A DNA stretch of 47,247 nt from Ectothiorhodospiraceae bacterium WFHF3C12 (GCA_013519935.1 JACDUA010000032.1:1-47247), one strand, 5' to 3'; positions 27,424 to 37,849 are shown, numbered from the stretch's first letter. Program-made: numbers and translations. The notes: a model not told the origin generated them from the sequence alone.

Positions 27424-28967
27424 GCCGGCGCGTCCGTCTGCCGCTGGAAAATCGCCCTGACCGCCGCGATGCTATCCGCCGTCTGCGGCGCCTTGTCGGT
27501 GCGGTACCCCTTCAGCCTGGCGAAGCGCAGGGCCAGACCGGCGGGATAGTGGGGGCTGCGCTGGATGCCGTCGAAGGCCACCTCGACCACCAGCTCCGGG
27601 CGTACCGTAACGACGCCCTGCGACTCCGAGACGGCCAGCTCGCGCAGGGTCCGTGTCTGCCAGTCCAGCATGCGGTCGGTCATGCCCTTGAACGTCTTGC
27701 CCAGCATCAGGAATCGCCCCGTGGCCTCGTCCCGTGCACCCAGATGAAGATTGCTGAGCCAGCCGCGGCGCCGCCCATGGCCCCATTCCGCCGCCAGCAC
27801 CACCAGGTCCAGCGTATGCGCCGGTTTGACCTTCAGCCAGGCGCCGCCCCGGCTTCCGGCCGCGTACGCCGCACCCAGGTCCTTCACCATGACGCCCTCG
27901 TGGCCGGCGTCCAGCGCCTGTTGGGCGAAGGTCCGCTGCGGGCCTTCCTCGCCAGTGACGAGTCGGCGCACGGATAGTGTGTCGGGCAACAGGGTCGTCA
28001 GCCGCTCCAGCCGCGTCCCCAGGGGCGCGTCGAGCAGATCCTCGCCTTCCAGGTGCAGGCAGTCGAAGAAATACGGCGTCAGGGGCTGCTCCCGCCGGCT
28101 GGCGCCGACGTCGCGCCGGCGGCCGAATCGGGCCATGGTGACCTGAAACGGCTGGGGGCGGCCATCGTCGCGCAGTGCCAGGGCCTCGCCGTCCAGCACG
28201 AAACGGCTGGAGGGCAATGCGGCCGCGGCTTCGGCGATCTCCGGCACGGATGCGGTGACGTCGTGCAGGCGGCGTGAGAATACGCGGACGTCGTCTCCAT
28301 CCCGGTGGACCTGGATGCGGGCGCCGTCGAGCTTGTACTCCAGGCAGACTTCCCCGGCCCCGGCCAGGGCCTCCTCCAGAGTGCCGCCCGGCTGCGCCAG
28401 CATGGGCTGTACAGGGCTCAGCGGCACCAGCCGGAAACGCGCCAGGGCCGCGCTGCCGTCTGTCAGCACCGCCTCCGCCACCGGTGCGGCGTCGCCGGCG
28501 ACCATCACCGCCTTGCGTAGCCGGGCGGCCGGGAGATCCGCGGCGGTGGCGATCGACTCGGCCATGACCGCGGCCAGTGCCCCCTGGCGCAGCTCGCCCA
28601 GCAGCAACTGCGCCAGGAAACGCTGTTCGGGGGTTGTCGCCGCGTCGAAGAGCTCCGCCAGCAACGCCCGCCGGCGCCGCTGCGAACCGCTTCCCGAGCA
28701 ACCGGCGAGCGCGCTGAAGCATCGGTCTACGTCTTCGAGGGTCAGTGTGACCCGGTCGGCGGGTGCCCGGTCCAGGGCCTCCCTGACCAGCGACGGCCCG
28801 ACACCGATCCGGCCCTGGGGCAACTGCCCGGAGAGATACTGCACGCAAACGCGGATCTCGCCCGGTGGCGCTTCGGCCAGCAACGCGGACAGCAGAGCGA
28901 TCTTGCGCCGCCGGCTGCGCGTGGCCGCCACCGATTCGGAGACTTCCGCGAGGGTGGTCAGCTGCAT
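27420..28967 (-). CDS. ATP-dependent DNA ligase (three-domain, archaeal/LigB-like)
   Basis: A 515-residue ligase with N-terminal DNA-binding domain (about 1-180), adenylation domain (about 185-385) and OB-fold (about 390-510). Motif I is EYKLDGAR with adenylated Lys212; other nucleotidyltransferase motifs visible are FVLDGEALAL, FFDCLHLEG, HEGVMVKDL and WLKVKPAHTLD. The N-terminal domain places it with archaeal and actinobacterial LigB-type enzymes and not with the short periplasmic bacterial ligases, and it is additional to the NAD-dependent LigA expected in a bacterium. ATG 28967 is preferred; the frame is open 52 codons further back. No Ku or primase gene is adjacent. Confidence 0.88.
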   Translation of the reverse strand: MQLTTLAEVSESVAATRSRRRKIALLSALLAEAPPGEIRVCVQYLSGQLPQGRIGVGPSLVREALDRAPADRVTLTLEDVDRCFSALAGCSGSGSQRRRRALLAELFDAATTPEQRFLAQLLLGELRQGALAAVMAESIATAADLPAARLRKAVMVAGDAAPVAEAVLTDGSAALARFRLVPLSPVQPMLAQPGGTLEEALAGAGEVCLEYKLDGARIQVHRDGDDVRVFSRRLHDVTASVPEIAEAAAALPSSRFVLDGEALALRDDGRPQPFQVTMARFGRRRDVGASRREQPLTPYFFDCLHLEGEDLLDAPLGTRLERLTTLLPDTLSVRRLVTGEEGPQRTFAQQALDAGHEGVMVKDLGAAYAAGSRGGAWLKVKPAHTLDLVVLAAEWGHGRRRGWLSNLHLGARDEATGRFLMLGKTFKGMTDRMLDWQTRTLRELAVSESQGVVTVRPELVVEVAFDGIQRSPHYPAGLALRFARLKGYRTDKAPQTADSIAAVRAIFQRQTDAPA

Positions 28968-29273
28968 GGCAAAAACGGGTTCCCCAGTTAGCAGGGCGGT
29001 GGACCCAGGCCCGTCCCGGCGCGGGCGGGCTTTCGATAATGCTGCGGTTCGGACGCCATCCCGGCGGGAATCCCCGCCGAAGTGACAATCGGGCTGGTCA
29101 TCCGTGCACGCTCCCACTACCATTGCCGTTTACAAAATACCCAACTCCCGGGGTCAGAGTGCCGGCGGCTCGTACAAACGACGAAGGCGCGGCGCTGGGC
29201 GGGAGATACGGCCACCCGGCCCGGGGATCAACCCCGCCGCCGCAGCGATGGCCACCCCGATGGATGGAAGCGG

Positions 29274-29334
29274 TCAAGGCAACACTGAAGGCGTCGCGCG
29301 AGGGCCGCCGGCGACGATTTCAGTGTTTCCTTGA
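29274..29334. repeat. 61-bp imperfect inverted repeat upstream of pckA
   Basis: Arms 29274-29297 and 29311-29334 match at 21 of 24 positions as reverse complements, around a 13-base loop. It ends 44 bases before pckA. There is no T-run, so it is not a standard terminator; it may be a leader hairpin, an operator or a small mobile palindrome. The rest of the gap from 28968 holds no gene or clear promoter that I can identify. Confidence 0.65.
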
Positions 29335-29378
29335 TCCATTTTCGCTAACCAGACGAGAAATTCCCGCGTGAGGGTGCC

Positions 29379-30962
<1,584 letters not shown>

Positions 30963-30991
30963 CCCGACGCTTCCAGCGGCGGAGCACAAAT

Positions 30992-31019
30992 GAGGCGCCT
31001 CACGGGCGCCTCTTTTTTT
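30992..31019 (+). terminator. Rho-independent terminator of pckA
   Basis: Perfect 8-bp stem GAGGCGCC/GGCGCCTC, 5-base loop, then seven T. It lies 30 bases after the pckA stop. Confidence 0.93.
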
Positions 31020-31070
31020 GGGTTCCAAGCGGGTTGGCGTAAGGACGGCAGGGCGGTGTCGGACGCGTCG

Positions 31071-31137
31071 GTCGGCACCGACCGAGCCAGCGTCGACGAT
31101 TGGGGCGGGGCTGTCGGACGGCAAGCCCGTCCGACCT
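31071..31137. repeat. Palindrome-containing repeat, copy 1
   Basis: 67-bp unit repeated at 31181-31247 with 10 differences. It contains a perfect hairpin, GTCGGACGG/CCGTCCGAC (31113-31121, 31127-31135) with a 5-base loop. Resembles dispersed intergenic palindromes; not coding. Confidence 0.75.
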
Positions 31138-31180
31138 ACTGTTGATGCCGGTGGTATCGGCGCCCCGGTAGAGGCCGTAG

Positions 31181-31247
31181 GTCGGCACCGGCGGAGCCGG
31201 CGCCGACGATTGGTGTCGAGATGTCGGACGGCAAGTCCGTCCGACCT
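31181..31247. repeat. Palindrome-containing repeat, copy 2
   Basis: Direct repeat of 31071-31137, start-to-start distance 110 bp. The 9-bp palindrome arms (31223-31231, 31237-31245) are unchanged and only a loop base differs; most differences lie in the linker before it, which suggests the hairpin is the conserved part. Confidence 0.75.
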
Positions 31248-31321
31248 GCAGTGGCGCCGTGGCGGTCGATGCGGAAGGGGGCCTACCGGGCGCCCCTATC
31301 ACGCGGGAATCGACGCCGGGT

Positions 31322-31600
31322 TCAGCCGGCGTTCGTATCCGGCGTCAGCGGTTCACCGTTCTCGTCGACCACCTCCCGGTCGCCGATGAGCTCGTCGACG
31401 AACCGGATGGCCGTCGCCTCGGCCTCCTCGGGCGAGCGCCCGCGCATGGCCCGCGGCGTGCTGAACAGGGTGGGCATGGAGATGGTGGAGACGTAATGGT
31501 CGTCGCCGTCGCCGGCTTCGGCACGGCTGATCTGCACCTTGAAGGGCATGCGTTCATCGCCGTCGACCAGGAATCCTTCCAGGTTGAGTAGGTATGCCAT
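31322..31600 (-). CDS. Hypothetical protein, 92 residues
   Basis: Not recognised. A small acidic alpha/beta protein beginning MAYLLNLEGFLVDGDERMPF, with a middle helix rich in Glu/Ala (SPEEAEATAIRFVDELIG) and a disordered acidic tail. ATG 31598-31600 follows GGGGGAAGAGAG. No signal or membrane segment. It is divergent from rimO, with a 194-bp shared upstream region. Confidence 0.65.
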   Translation of the reverse strand: MAYLLNLEGFLVDGDERMPFKVQISRAEAGDGDDHYVSTISMPTLFSTPRAMRGRSPEEAEATAIRFVDELIGDREVVDENGEPLTPDTNAG

Positions 31601-31750
31601 GGATTCTCTCTTCCCCCGAAAAGCAATACTGTGGATGCTCGTTCATTCTAGGTGGGTCGAGCGGGCGGTATACCTGTCAGAACTGACATGTGGCGCTCGC
31701 GCTGTGAGGCGCCGGCCGTCGGCCCGGCACGCCTGCGCGGCCGGAGGAGT

Positions 31751-31759
31751 TGCTATAAT
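31751..31759 (+). promoter_or_regulatory. Extended -10 promoter of rimO
   Basis: TGCTATAAT (TG at 31751, TATAAT 31754-31759) is a perfect extended -10 element. No good -35 is seen 17 bases upstream, as is usual for extended -10 promoters. It implies a leader of about 30 nt before ATG 31795. Confidence 0.7.
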
Positions 31760-31794
31760 CCGCGTCCCCGCGCAACCACGGTTCCGAGCAAGCT

Positions 31795-33129
31795 ATGAGC
31801 ACAGCCGCGCCCAAGGTGGGCTTCGTGAGCCTGGGCTGCCCCAAGGCCCTGGTGGATTCCGAGCGCATACTGACCCAGCTGCGAACCGACGGCTACCAGG
31901 TGGTCCCCACCTATGAGGATGCCGACGTGGTCGTGGTGAACACCTGCGGCTTCATCGACGAGGCCAAGGCGGAGTCGCTGGAAGCCATCGGCGAGGCCGT
32001 CGAGGCCAACGGCCGCGTCATCGTCACCGGTTGCCTGGGCGTCGAATCCGCGGCCATCCAGCAGGCCCACCCCAGGGTGCTGGCGGTCACCGGCCCCCAG
32101 CAGTACGAGGCGGTGGTCGGCGCGGTCCACGAGCATGCCCCCATGACGCGGGCGCACGATCCGTTCACGGACCTGGTCCCGCCGCAGGGCATCAAGCTCA
32201 CACCCCGCCACTACGCCTATCTGAAGATCTCGGAGGGCTGCAACCACCGCTGCAGCTTCTGCATTATCCCGTCCATGCGCGGCGATCTTGTCAGCCGGCC
32301 GGCCGGCGACGTGCTGGCCGAGGCCGAGCGCCTCGTCCAGGCCGGGGTCCAAGAGCTGCTCGTGATCTCCCAGGACACCAGCGCCTACGGGGTCGACACC
32401 AGATACCGGACCAGCTTCTGGAACGGCCGCCCGGTCAAGACCCGGATGACCGAGCTCTGCGAGGCCCTCGGCACGCTCGGTGTCTGGGTGCGGCTGCACT
32501 ACGTCTATCCGTATCCCCACGTGGATGAGCTCATCCCTCTGATGAATGAGGGCCGTGTCCTCCCCTATCTGGACATTCCCTTCCAGCACGCCAGCCCCGA
32601 GGTGCTCAAGCGCATGCGCCGGCCGGCGGCCAGCGAGAAGACCCTCGAACGGGTGCAGCGCTGGCGCCGCGACTGCCCGGATCTCGCCATCCGCAGCACG
32701 TTCATCGTCGGCTTCCCCGGTGAGACCGAGGCGGATTTCGAACAGCTGCTCGAGTTCCTGGAGGCGGCGGAGCTCGACCGCGTCGGCTGCTTCACCTACT
32801 CGCCGGTGGAGGGCGCCGCGGCCAATGCCCTGGACGGTGAAGTGCCCGAGGCCCTGAAGGCGGAGCGGCTGGAGCGGTTCATGGAGACCCAGGCCCGGAT
32901 CAGTGCGCGGCGGCTGCAACAGAAGGTGGGCCGCACGCTGGAGGTGCTGGTGGACGAAGCCGGTGTCGACGGTGGTGCGGTGGCTCGCAGCTACGCCGAT
33001 GCCCCCGAGATCGACGGCCTGGTCTACGTCGACGCGCCGTACCCGCTGGAGGAGGGGCGGCGCTACCGGGTGGACGTCACGGACGCCGACGACCATGACC
33101 TCTGGGCGAGCATCAACCCAGACCAGTAG
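31795..33129 (+). CDS. rimO: Ribosomal protein S12 methylthiotransferase RimO
   Basis: A 444-residue radical-SAM enzyme that methylthiolates the conserved Asp of ribosomal protein S12. The UPF0004 domain has [11 protein letters not shown] and three cluster cysteines (Cys15, Cys51, Cys80); the radical-SAM site is CNHRCSFC (Cys149, Cys153, Cys156); a TRAM domain forms the C-terminus (about 375-444). [11 protein letters not shown] and the S12-type layout distinguish it from MiaB. It has its own extended -10 promoter and converges on an outer-membrane protein gene. Confidence 0.96.
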   Translation: MSTAAPKVGFVSLGCPKALVDSERILTQLRTDGYQVVPTYEDADVVVVNTCGFIDEAKAESLEAIGEAVEANGRVIVTGCLGVESAAIQQAHPRVLAVTGPQQYEAVVGAVHEHAPMTRAHDPFTDLVPPQGIKLTPRHYAYLKISEGCNHRCSFCIIPSMRGDLVSRPAGDVLAEAERLVQAGVQELLVISQDTSAYGVDTRYRTSFWNGRPVKTRMTELCEALGTLGVWVRLHYVYPYPHVDELIPLMNEGRVLPYLDIPFQHASPEVLKRMRRPAASEKTLERVQRWRRDCPDLAIRSTFIVGFPGETEADFEQLLEFLEAAELDRVGCFTYSPVEGAAANALDGEVPEALKAERLERFMETQARISARRLQQKVGRTLEVLVDEAGVDGGAVARSYADAPEIDGLVYVDAPYPLEEGRRYRVDVTDADDHDLWASINPDQ

Positions 33130-33141
33130 GGTGTGGGAATT

Positions 33142-33171
33142 GCCGCCGCCCGAAAGCGTTTGGACGGCGGC
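33142..33171. terminator. Hairpin between rimO and the outer-membrane protein gene
   Basis: Arms 33142-33151 and 33162-33171 pair at 9 of 10 positions with a 10-base loop, in the 56-bp gap between convergent stops. No long T-run on either side. Confidence 0.5.
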
Positions 33172-33185
33172 TGTTGGCGTGGATG

Positions 33186-33761
33186 TCAGAAGTAGTAGCG
33201 GCCGCCGAGTAACAGTGTTTCCTGTTCGTCGGTGAGCTCCAGCTCCGCGCCGGCGGCGATCTCGGGGACGAACTTGAAGTACGCGGTGCCGTAGATGCCG
33301 GTATCGTCGTCATCGTCCAGCTCGTAGTGCACCAGGCCGCCGCCCAGGTCCAGCTGGGGCACGGCGCTGGTGCGCACGCCGGCACGCAGGCCCAGGCCGT
33401 CGGTATCCTCGTCGCGGCCGTTGCTCTCCCATTCCCGGTCGAGATAGAAGAGCTCGCCCACCAGGTCGGTGGTCGGGGAGATGGGTGCATGACCGCCGGC
33501 GCCGATGGTGAAGTCGGTGCGCTCCAGCGAGCCGTCATAGTCCCAGCTGGAGAACGAGCCCAGGACGTGGAGGTAGGGCGCCGGCGAGAACGAGCCGTCC
33601 ACCCGGATGCCGTCGCCGTCGGTGTCGGCGTTGCCGTCGTCGATCTCGGTCAGCCCCAGGCTCACGCCGGCGTGGTTGTAGTTCGGGCCCGCCCAGGCGG
33701 CCGTGGTCATGGCGGTGGCCGCGAGTAGCGCGACCGTGGTCAGGCTGTATTTAATGCGCAT
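33186..33761 (-). CDS. Outer-membrane beta-barrel protein
   Basis: A 191-residue exported protein: signal peptide (1-24, ending TAAWA), then alternating beta strands with acidic turns, ending in GGRYYF, whose C-terminal Phe is the BAM recognition signature. The size and repeated strand pattern suggest an eight- to ten-stranded barrel. Asp/Glu-rich loops (DDGNADTDGDG, ELDDDDDTG) suit calcium binding or high salt. ATG 33761 is chosen because GGGAG lies ten bases upstream; Met at 33770 is too close to it. Function unknown. Confidence 0.75.
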   Translation of the reverse strand: MRIKYSLTTVALLAATAMTTAAWAGPNYNHAGVSLGLTEIDDGNADTDGDGIRVDGSFSPAPYLHVLGSFSSWDYDGSLERTDFTIGAGGHAPISPTTDLVGELFYLDREWESNGRDEDTDGLGLRAGVRTSAVPQLDLGGGLVHYELDDDDDTGIYGTAYFKFVPEIAAGAELELTDEQETLLLGGRYYF

Positions 33762-33920
33762 AGATGTCATGCTCCCTTTATCGGACTCAGGCTGAAACGA
33801 CCCGGCCGCAACCGGGCCGCCGGCCCCGTCAACCGCCAGTTTTGGGGCGCCGGGAGGGGTTTCAAATGTCGCCAGGCGGCGACGACTGGGCCGACGGGAC
33901 GATGCTTTCCGGGAGGGGAA

Positions 33921-34430
33921 ATGCCGCTGCGAACACTGGCTCGGATTCTCAAGGCGCTGAATTCCGAGGCCTCGCCGGCCCAGCTGGCGGGCGCCGCCTG
34001 CCTCGGCATGGTCATGGGGCTGACGCCGCTGTGGAGCCTGCACAACCTCCTGGTGCTGCTGCTGGCCCTGGTGCTGCGGGTCAATCTCTCCGCGTTTCTG
34101 CTGGTATTCGTGCTAACGACCGGGATCGCCTACCTGGCCGACCCGCTGTTCGACGCGTTGGGCTGGGCGTTACTGACCGCCGGGGCGCTGGAGCCGATGT
34201 GGACGGCGCTGTACAACACCACGCTCGGCCGCCTGTCCGATTTCAACAACACGGTGGTGCTGGGCAGCCTGGTGGTGGCGCTGGTGCTCTGTCCGTTGGT
34301 CTACGCAGTGCTGGTCCGGGCAGTGAAACGCTATCGCGATCATGTTCAGAGCTGGGTGAAGCGCACCCATCTCTATCAGGCGATCCGCGGTTCGCGTTTC
34401 TTCGAGGTGTATTCGGCGTTGCGCGGCTGA
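33921..34430 (+). CDS. TIGR03546/DUF2062-like small membrane protein
   Basis: A 169-residue inner-membrane protein with three or four hydrophobic segments (about 20-60, 64-90 and 115-140) and a basic C-terminal tail. The N-terminal part SPAQLAGAACLGMVMGLTPL and RVNLSAFLL have the DUF2062 look. I recognise it as the TIGR03546 family, which is found paired with TIGR03545, the next gene. GGGAGGGGAA precedes ATG 33921 and the gap to the next gene is 48 bp, so the two form an operon. Function undescribed; see findings. Confidence 0.78.
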   Translation: MPLRTLARILKALNSEASPAQLAGAACLGMVMGLTPLWSLHNLLVLLLALVLRVNLSAFLLVFVLTTGIAYLADPLFDALGWALLTAGALEPMWTALYNTTLGRLSDFNNTVVLGSLVVALVLCPLVYAVLVRAVKRYRDHVQSWVKRTHLYQAIRGSRFFEVYSALRG

Positions 34431-34478
34431 AGGCACGATCGCGCCTCGCATGCGTTTGAGAGCTTGAGGGAGAACCCG

Positions 34479-36197
34479 ATGTTGCGTTGGTTGCGCTGGC
34501 AGGGACTGGTGGGCTTCGTCGTGGTGATGGCCCTTCTCGCCGGCAGCTGGGTGCTGTTCGCCGACCGGCTGGTCAAGTGGGCCGTGGAGGGCACGGGCAC
34601 GGCCATGGTCGGTGCGCGGGTGGAGCTGGACAGCGCGGATGTCGCCCTCGCGCCGCTGCGGATCGAGATGCAGGGCCTGCGCGTGACCAACCCCAACGCG
34701 CCGATGCGCAACGCCTTCGAGGCCGGCCGGATCGCCTTCGACGCCGACACGCTGGGTCTGCTCCTGGACCGGGTGGATATTGGCGAGGTGGCCGTGGAGG
34801 GGCTACGGCTGAATACGCCGCGGGAGCGTAGCGGCGCGGTCGGACGCCCGCCCAGTGAAGGCCCCGGCCTTCTGGACAGGACGGCGCGCAGCCTGGAAAT
34901 TCCGGCCCTGGAGCTGCCGACCGCGGAGCAGGCCCTGGCCGCGGCGCAGCTGCGCAGCCCCGGCGTCATCGAGGCCGCCCGCGAGGACATGCGCCGGCAG
35001 CGCGACACGCTCGAGCAGCGGGTGGATGAGCTGCCGACCGAGGCGTCCATCGCCGATTACGAGTCGCGGCTGGAGCGTATCCGCGAGGGCGGCGGCGACC
35101 TGACCGGGCGACTCTCCCAGGCCCGCGACGCCAAGGCACTGCTGGATGACGTCCGCGGCGATCTCAAAGCGGTTCGCAAGGCCCGGGATGCCGCCCGCGA
35201 GACCGTTTCGGCGGCGGAGGATAATGCCCGGAAGGCCCGCGAGGCCCCCGAAGCCGACATCCGCCGCCTGGTGGACAAATACAGCGACCCGGCCACGGTG
35301 GCCCAGGAGCTGGTGCGCTATGTCCTCGGCCCCCGGGTTGCCGGCTGGGTGAACGGCGGCTGGTACTGGTATCAGCGCCTCGCGCCGTACCTGGGCCGCC
35401 TGCAGGGCGGGGAGGACGAACCGCCCGCAGTGAAAGTGCCCCGCAGCGAGGGCCGCCGGGTGATCTTCACGGAGGCCGATCCGCGGCCGGAAACGCTGGT
35501 GCGGCGCGTGGCGTTGAGCGGTGCCGGCGGCGAGGGCACGCTGGGCGGAGAAATCACCGACATCGCGGCGCCGGCGAGCCTTTGGCCGCGGCCGCTGCGA
35601 TTCGACCTGCGCGGAAACGACCTGCCCGGGCTCGCCGGACTGGCGGCGCAGGGGCAGCTGCGGCAGGCGGCCGGCCAGTCCCGGGCGGATGTCTCGCTGC
35701 AGCTGAGCGGCGCGGCCCTGTCGGCCGATGCGCCCGACGCGGGCGGTATCGCCATCGAAGACGGCATCGCCGACCTCGAAATCGACGGTCAGGTGGGTGC
35801 GGGGACTCTGGACCTGCGCCTGGACGGGCGCTTTCGCCAGGTCGGTTTCGCTCTCGGCGCCGAGGCCGGCGAGCGGGTCCGGCAAATGGGCGAGCTGCTC
35901 GAGGGTGTTTCGAGCTTCGACCTGTCCGTGCGCATCACCGGTACGCCGGAATCCCCGGAGCTCGCCCTGCGCAGCAGCCTCGCGGACACCCTGAAGCGCA
36001 TGGTGGGCCAGGTGGCCGGGCAGAAGGTCCAGGCGTTTCGGGCCGCGCTGCGGGACAGGATTGGCGAGCGCGTCGCCGAGCCCCTGGCCGCGGTGGACGA
36101 AAACCTGGAGGCGCTGCGCGGCGCCGAGCAGACCATCGCCGATCGGCAAAGCCGGCTCAAGGCGCTGGAGGATCGACTCGGTCGCATTCTGGGGTAG
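34479..36197 (+). CDS. TIGR03545 family AsmA-like protein
   Basis: A 572-residue protein with one N-terminal membrane anchor (about 8-30) and a large periplasmic part. The first 110 residues (GARVELDSADVALAPLRIEM.. and VAVEGLRL) have the AsmA/chorein-type N-terminal pattern; about 135-265 is a long charged coiled coil (RQRDTLEQRVDEL.., KAVRKARDAARETVSAAEDN); the remainder is beta-rich, with a final helix (about 510-570). Recognised as TIGR03545, the partner of TIGR03546. ATG 34479 with GAGGGAG upstream. A role in lipid transport between membranes is inference from AsmA similarity. Confidence 0.78.
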   Translation: MLRWLRWQGLVGFVVVMALLAGSWVLFADRLVKWAVEGTGTAMVGARVELDSADVALAPLRIEMQGLRVTNPNAPMRNAFEAGRIAFDADTLGLLLDRVDIGEVAVEGLRLNTPRERSGAVGRPPSEGPGLLDRTARSLEIPALELPTAEQALAAAQLRSPGVIEAAREDMRRQRDTLEQRVDELPTEASIADYESRLERIREGGGDLTGRLSQARDAKALLDDVRGDLKAVRKARDAARETVSAAEDNARKAREAPEADIRRLVDKYSDPATVAQELVRYVLGPRVAGWVNGGWYWYQRLAPYLGRLQGGEDEPPAVKVPRSEGRRVIFTEADPRPETLVRRVALSGAGGEGTLGGEITDIAAPASLWPRPLRFDLRGNDLPGLAGLAAQGQLRQAAGQSRADVSLQLSGAALSADAPDAGGIAIEDGIADLEIDGQVGAGTLDLRLDGRFRQVGFALGAEAGERVRQMGELLEGVSSFDLSVRITGTPESPELALRSSLADTLKRMVGQVAGQKVQAFRAALRDRIGERVAEPLAAVDENLEALRGAEQTIADRQSRLKALEDRLGRILG

Positions 36198-36315
36198 CGC
36201 GGCTGGTGTTCCGTGTTTCCGCCGCGCCATAATCGGGGCGGGGTAACAAGCAGCACTGGACGGGGTTGGCATCGACCAAGGAAGAAGACGGGCGTAACGC
36301 CCAGGAGGTCAGGAC

Positions 36316-36993
36316 ATGTTCGATCTGAATAAGCGAGCCGGCAGCAGGGAGGCACCGGAGCTTCCCGATACCGAGCCCCAGTTTCCCGAGAGCCGCGGCA
36401 AGGAACCCGCCCCGGGCGCGCGCGTCCGCGAAGCGGCGATCATCGGTCCGTCCATTCACATCGAGGGCGATCTGCGCGGTGAGGAGGACCTGGTCATCGA
36501 GGGTGAGGTCAAAGGCACCATCCATCTCTCCGAGCACAGCCTCACGGTCGGCAGCAAGGGCAAGATCGAGGCCGACGTTTACGCCCATACCATCGTTGTC
36601 GACGGCAACCTCGAGGGTGATCTCTACGGCTCCGAGCGCGTCGCCATCCGCAAGAACGGCCAGGTCCGGGGAAACATCATCTCACCGCGGGTAAGCCTGG
36701 AGGACGGCGGGCGCTTCAAGGGCAGCGTGGAGATGGATGAAGAGGCCGTCGCCAAGGTCTTCGGCCGTGCCGCCGTCAAGGCCTCCGCCGATACCGGAAG
36801 CAGTCAGGGCGCGGGCGCTTCCTCATCGGCTGCCGGCCAGAGCGCATCATCCGGCAAGCCGGCGGCGGACAGCTCGAGCGAGTCCGGACAATCCGGTGCC
36901 ACCGGTTCCTCCGGGCAGTCGGGGGCCGCGGCCCAGAGCGGCTCCGCCAAAGGCACCAGTGGCTCATCCGGCAAGGGCAGCGTGGCCGGTTGA
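36316..36993 (+). CDS. Bactofilin
   Basis: A 225-residue polymer-forming cytoskeletal protein. The bactofilin beta-helix (about 40-140) shows the repeating turns IHIEGDLRGEEDLVIEGEVKG.., HTIVVDGNLEGDLYGSERV and GQVRGNIISPRVSLEDGG. The N-terminal 35 residues are polar and Pro-rich; the C-terminal 70 are a Ser/Gly/Ala low-complexity tail. Bactofilins form filaments on the inner membrane and shape the envelope. AGGAGG lies eight bases before ATG 36316. It follows the TIGR03545 gene by 118 bp in the same direction. Confidence 0.92.
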   Translation: MFDLNKRAGSREAPELPDTEPQFPESRGKEPAPGARVREAAIIGPSIHIEGDLRGEEDLVIEGEVKGTIHLSEHSLTVGSKGKIEADVYAHTIVVDGNLEGDLYGSERVAIRKNGQVRGNIISPRVSLEDGGRFKGSVEMDEEAVAKVFGRAAVKASADTGSSQGAGASSSAAGQSASSGKPAADSSSESGQSGATGSSGQSGAAAQSGSAKGTSGSSGKGSVAG

Positions 36994-36997
36994 TCCG

Positions 36998-37020
36998 GCC
37001 CGCCTGTCCCCGCGGCGGGC
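36998..37020 (+). terminator. Weak hairpin after the bactofilin gene
   Basis: GCCCGCC/GGCGGGC stem (36998-37004, 37014-37020), 9-base loop, no T-run, directly after the bactofilin stop. Confidence 0.35.
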
Positions 37021-37078
37021 GGGCACCGCTGCCCGGCCGGGTCATCGCCCGGTCGGGTAGGCCGGTGCCCGGGTTCGT

Positions 37079-37729
37079 ATGCGCCACATGGACGCCTTGA
37101 CGAGCGCCTCGGGCTCGAGCGTGTCATCCAGCGCCCCACCGGAGGCCGTCGGCACGCGCTGCCCGCTGCTCCTCGGCCACCTGGAGACGCGCAACCCACA
37201 GCGCCGGATCGTGGTTGCCGATACCGCCCGGGCTTCGCCGCGGAGCCTGGCCGCGTACGCTCACCTCCGCGGGCGCTTTGCGTTCCTGGGTATTCCCGAC
37301 GAGCTCACCGCGCAGGGCGAGGACGTGGTCGACGCCCTGGCTGCCGGGCTGGCTCGGTACGGCGCCCGGGTCCAGGACCTGATGCTGCTGTGGGATCTCC
37401 CCAACTACCTGGACGCGGACGGCCTGGCGCGGATGGCCGTGGCCTTGCGTCGCGGCCTGCGCACCGGCGGCCGGCTGCACATGCTGGTGGCCAGCTCTCA
37501 GCGTTGGGTCTCGGACCGGCCCGGCCATTACGAGATACTGCCCGGCTGGGCCGGGGTGGTGGTCGAGCAGGGCGAGCCGGTGCGACAGGCGCCACGGTAC
37601 ACGCCCTGGCAGGTGGAGCAGGCGTTCCAGGGCTTCGAAACCGAGCGGTCCGTGCTGCTGCGAAGCGGCATGCAGGAATACCTGTTGCGGTTGAAGATGA
37701 GCGCCTCGACGCCCGATGAGGCGGGGTGA
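37079..37729 (+). CDS. Hypothetical protein, weak methyltransferase-fold resemblance
   Basis: A 216-residue cytoplasmic protein I cannot place firmly. A central stretch (QDLMLLWDLPNYLDADGLARMAVALRRGLRTGGRLHMLV, written in parts: LLWDLPNYLD, then ALRRGLRTGGRLHML) looks like the second half of a Rossmann methyltransferase, but the glycine-rich SAM motif is missing. The ends are polar. ATG 37079 has no good ribosome site; ATG 37088 is an alternative. It precedes a 480-bp AT-rich region. Confidence 0.6.
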   Translation: MRHMDALTSASGSSVSSSAPPEAVGTRCPLLLGHLETRNPQRRIVVADTARASPRSLAAYAHLRGRFAFLGIPDELTAQGEDVVDALAAGLARYGARVQDLMLLWDLPNYLDADGLARMAVALRRGLRTGGRLHMLVASSQRWVSDRPGHYEILPGWAGVVVEQGEPVRQAPRYTPWQVEQAFQGFETERSVLLRSGMQEYLLRLKMSASTPDEAG

Positions 37730-37849
37730 GCCGCCAAACAGTCCTTGGGGCGTGCGACGCCGGCCGAGACACAATCGGGAAGCGGCCATCCCTCATACAA
37801 GTTATGACGTAGTCAGCGTAACTACCGGCGGTGACGGGAAAAGAAAGCG

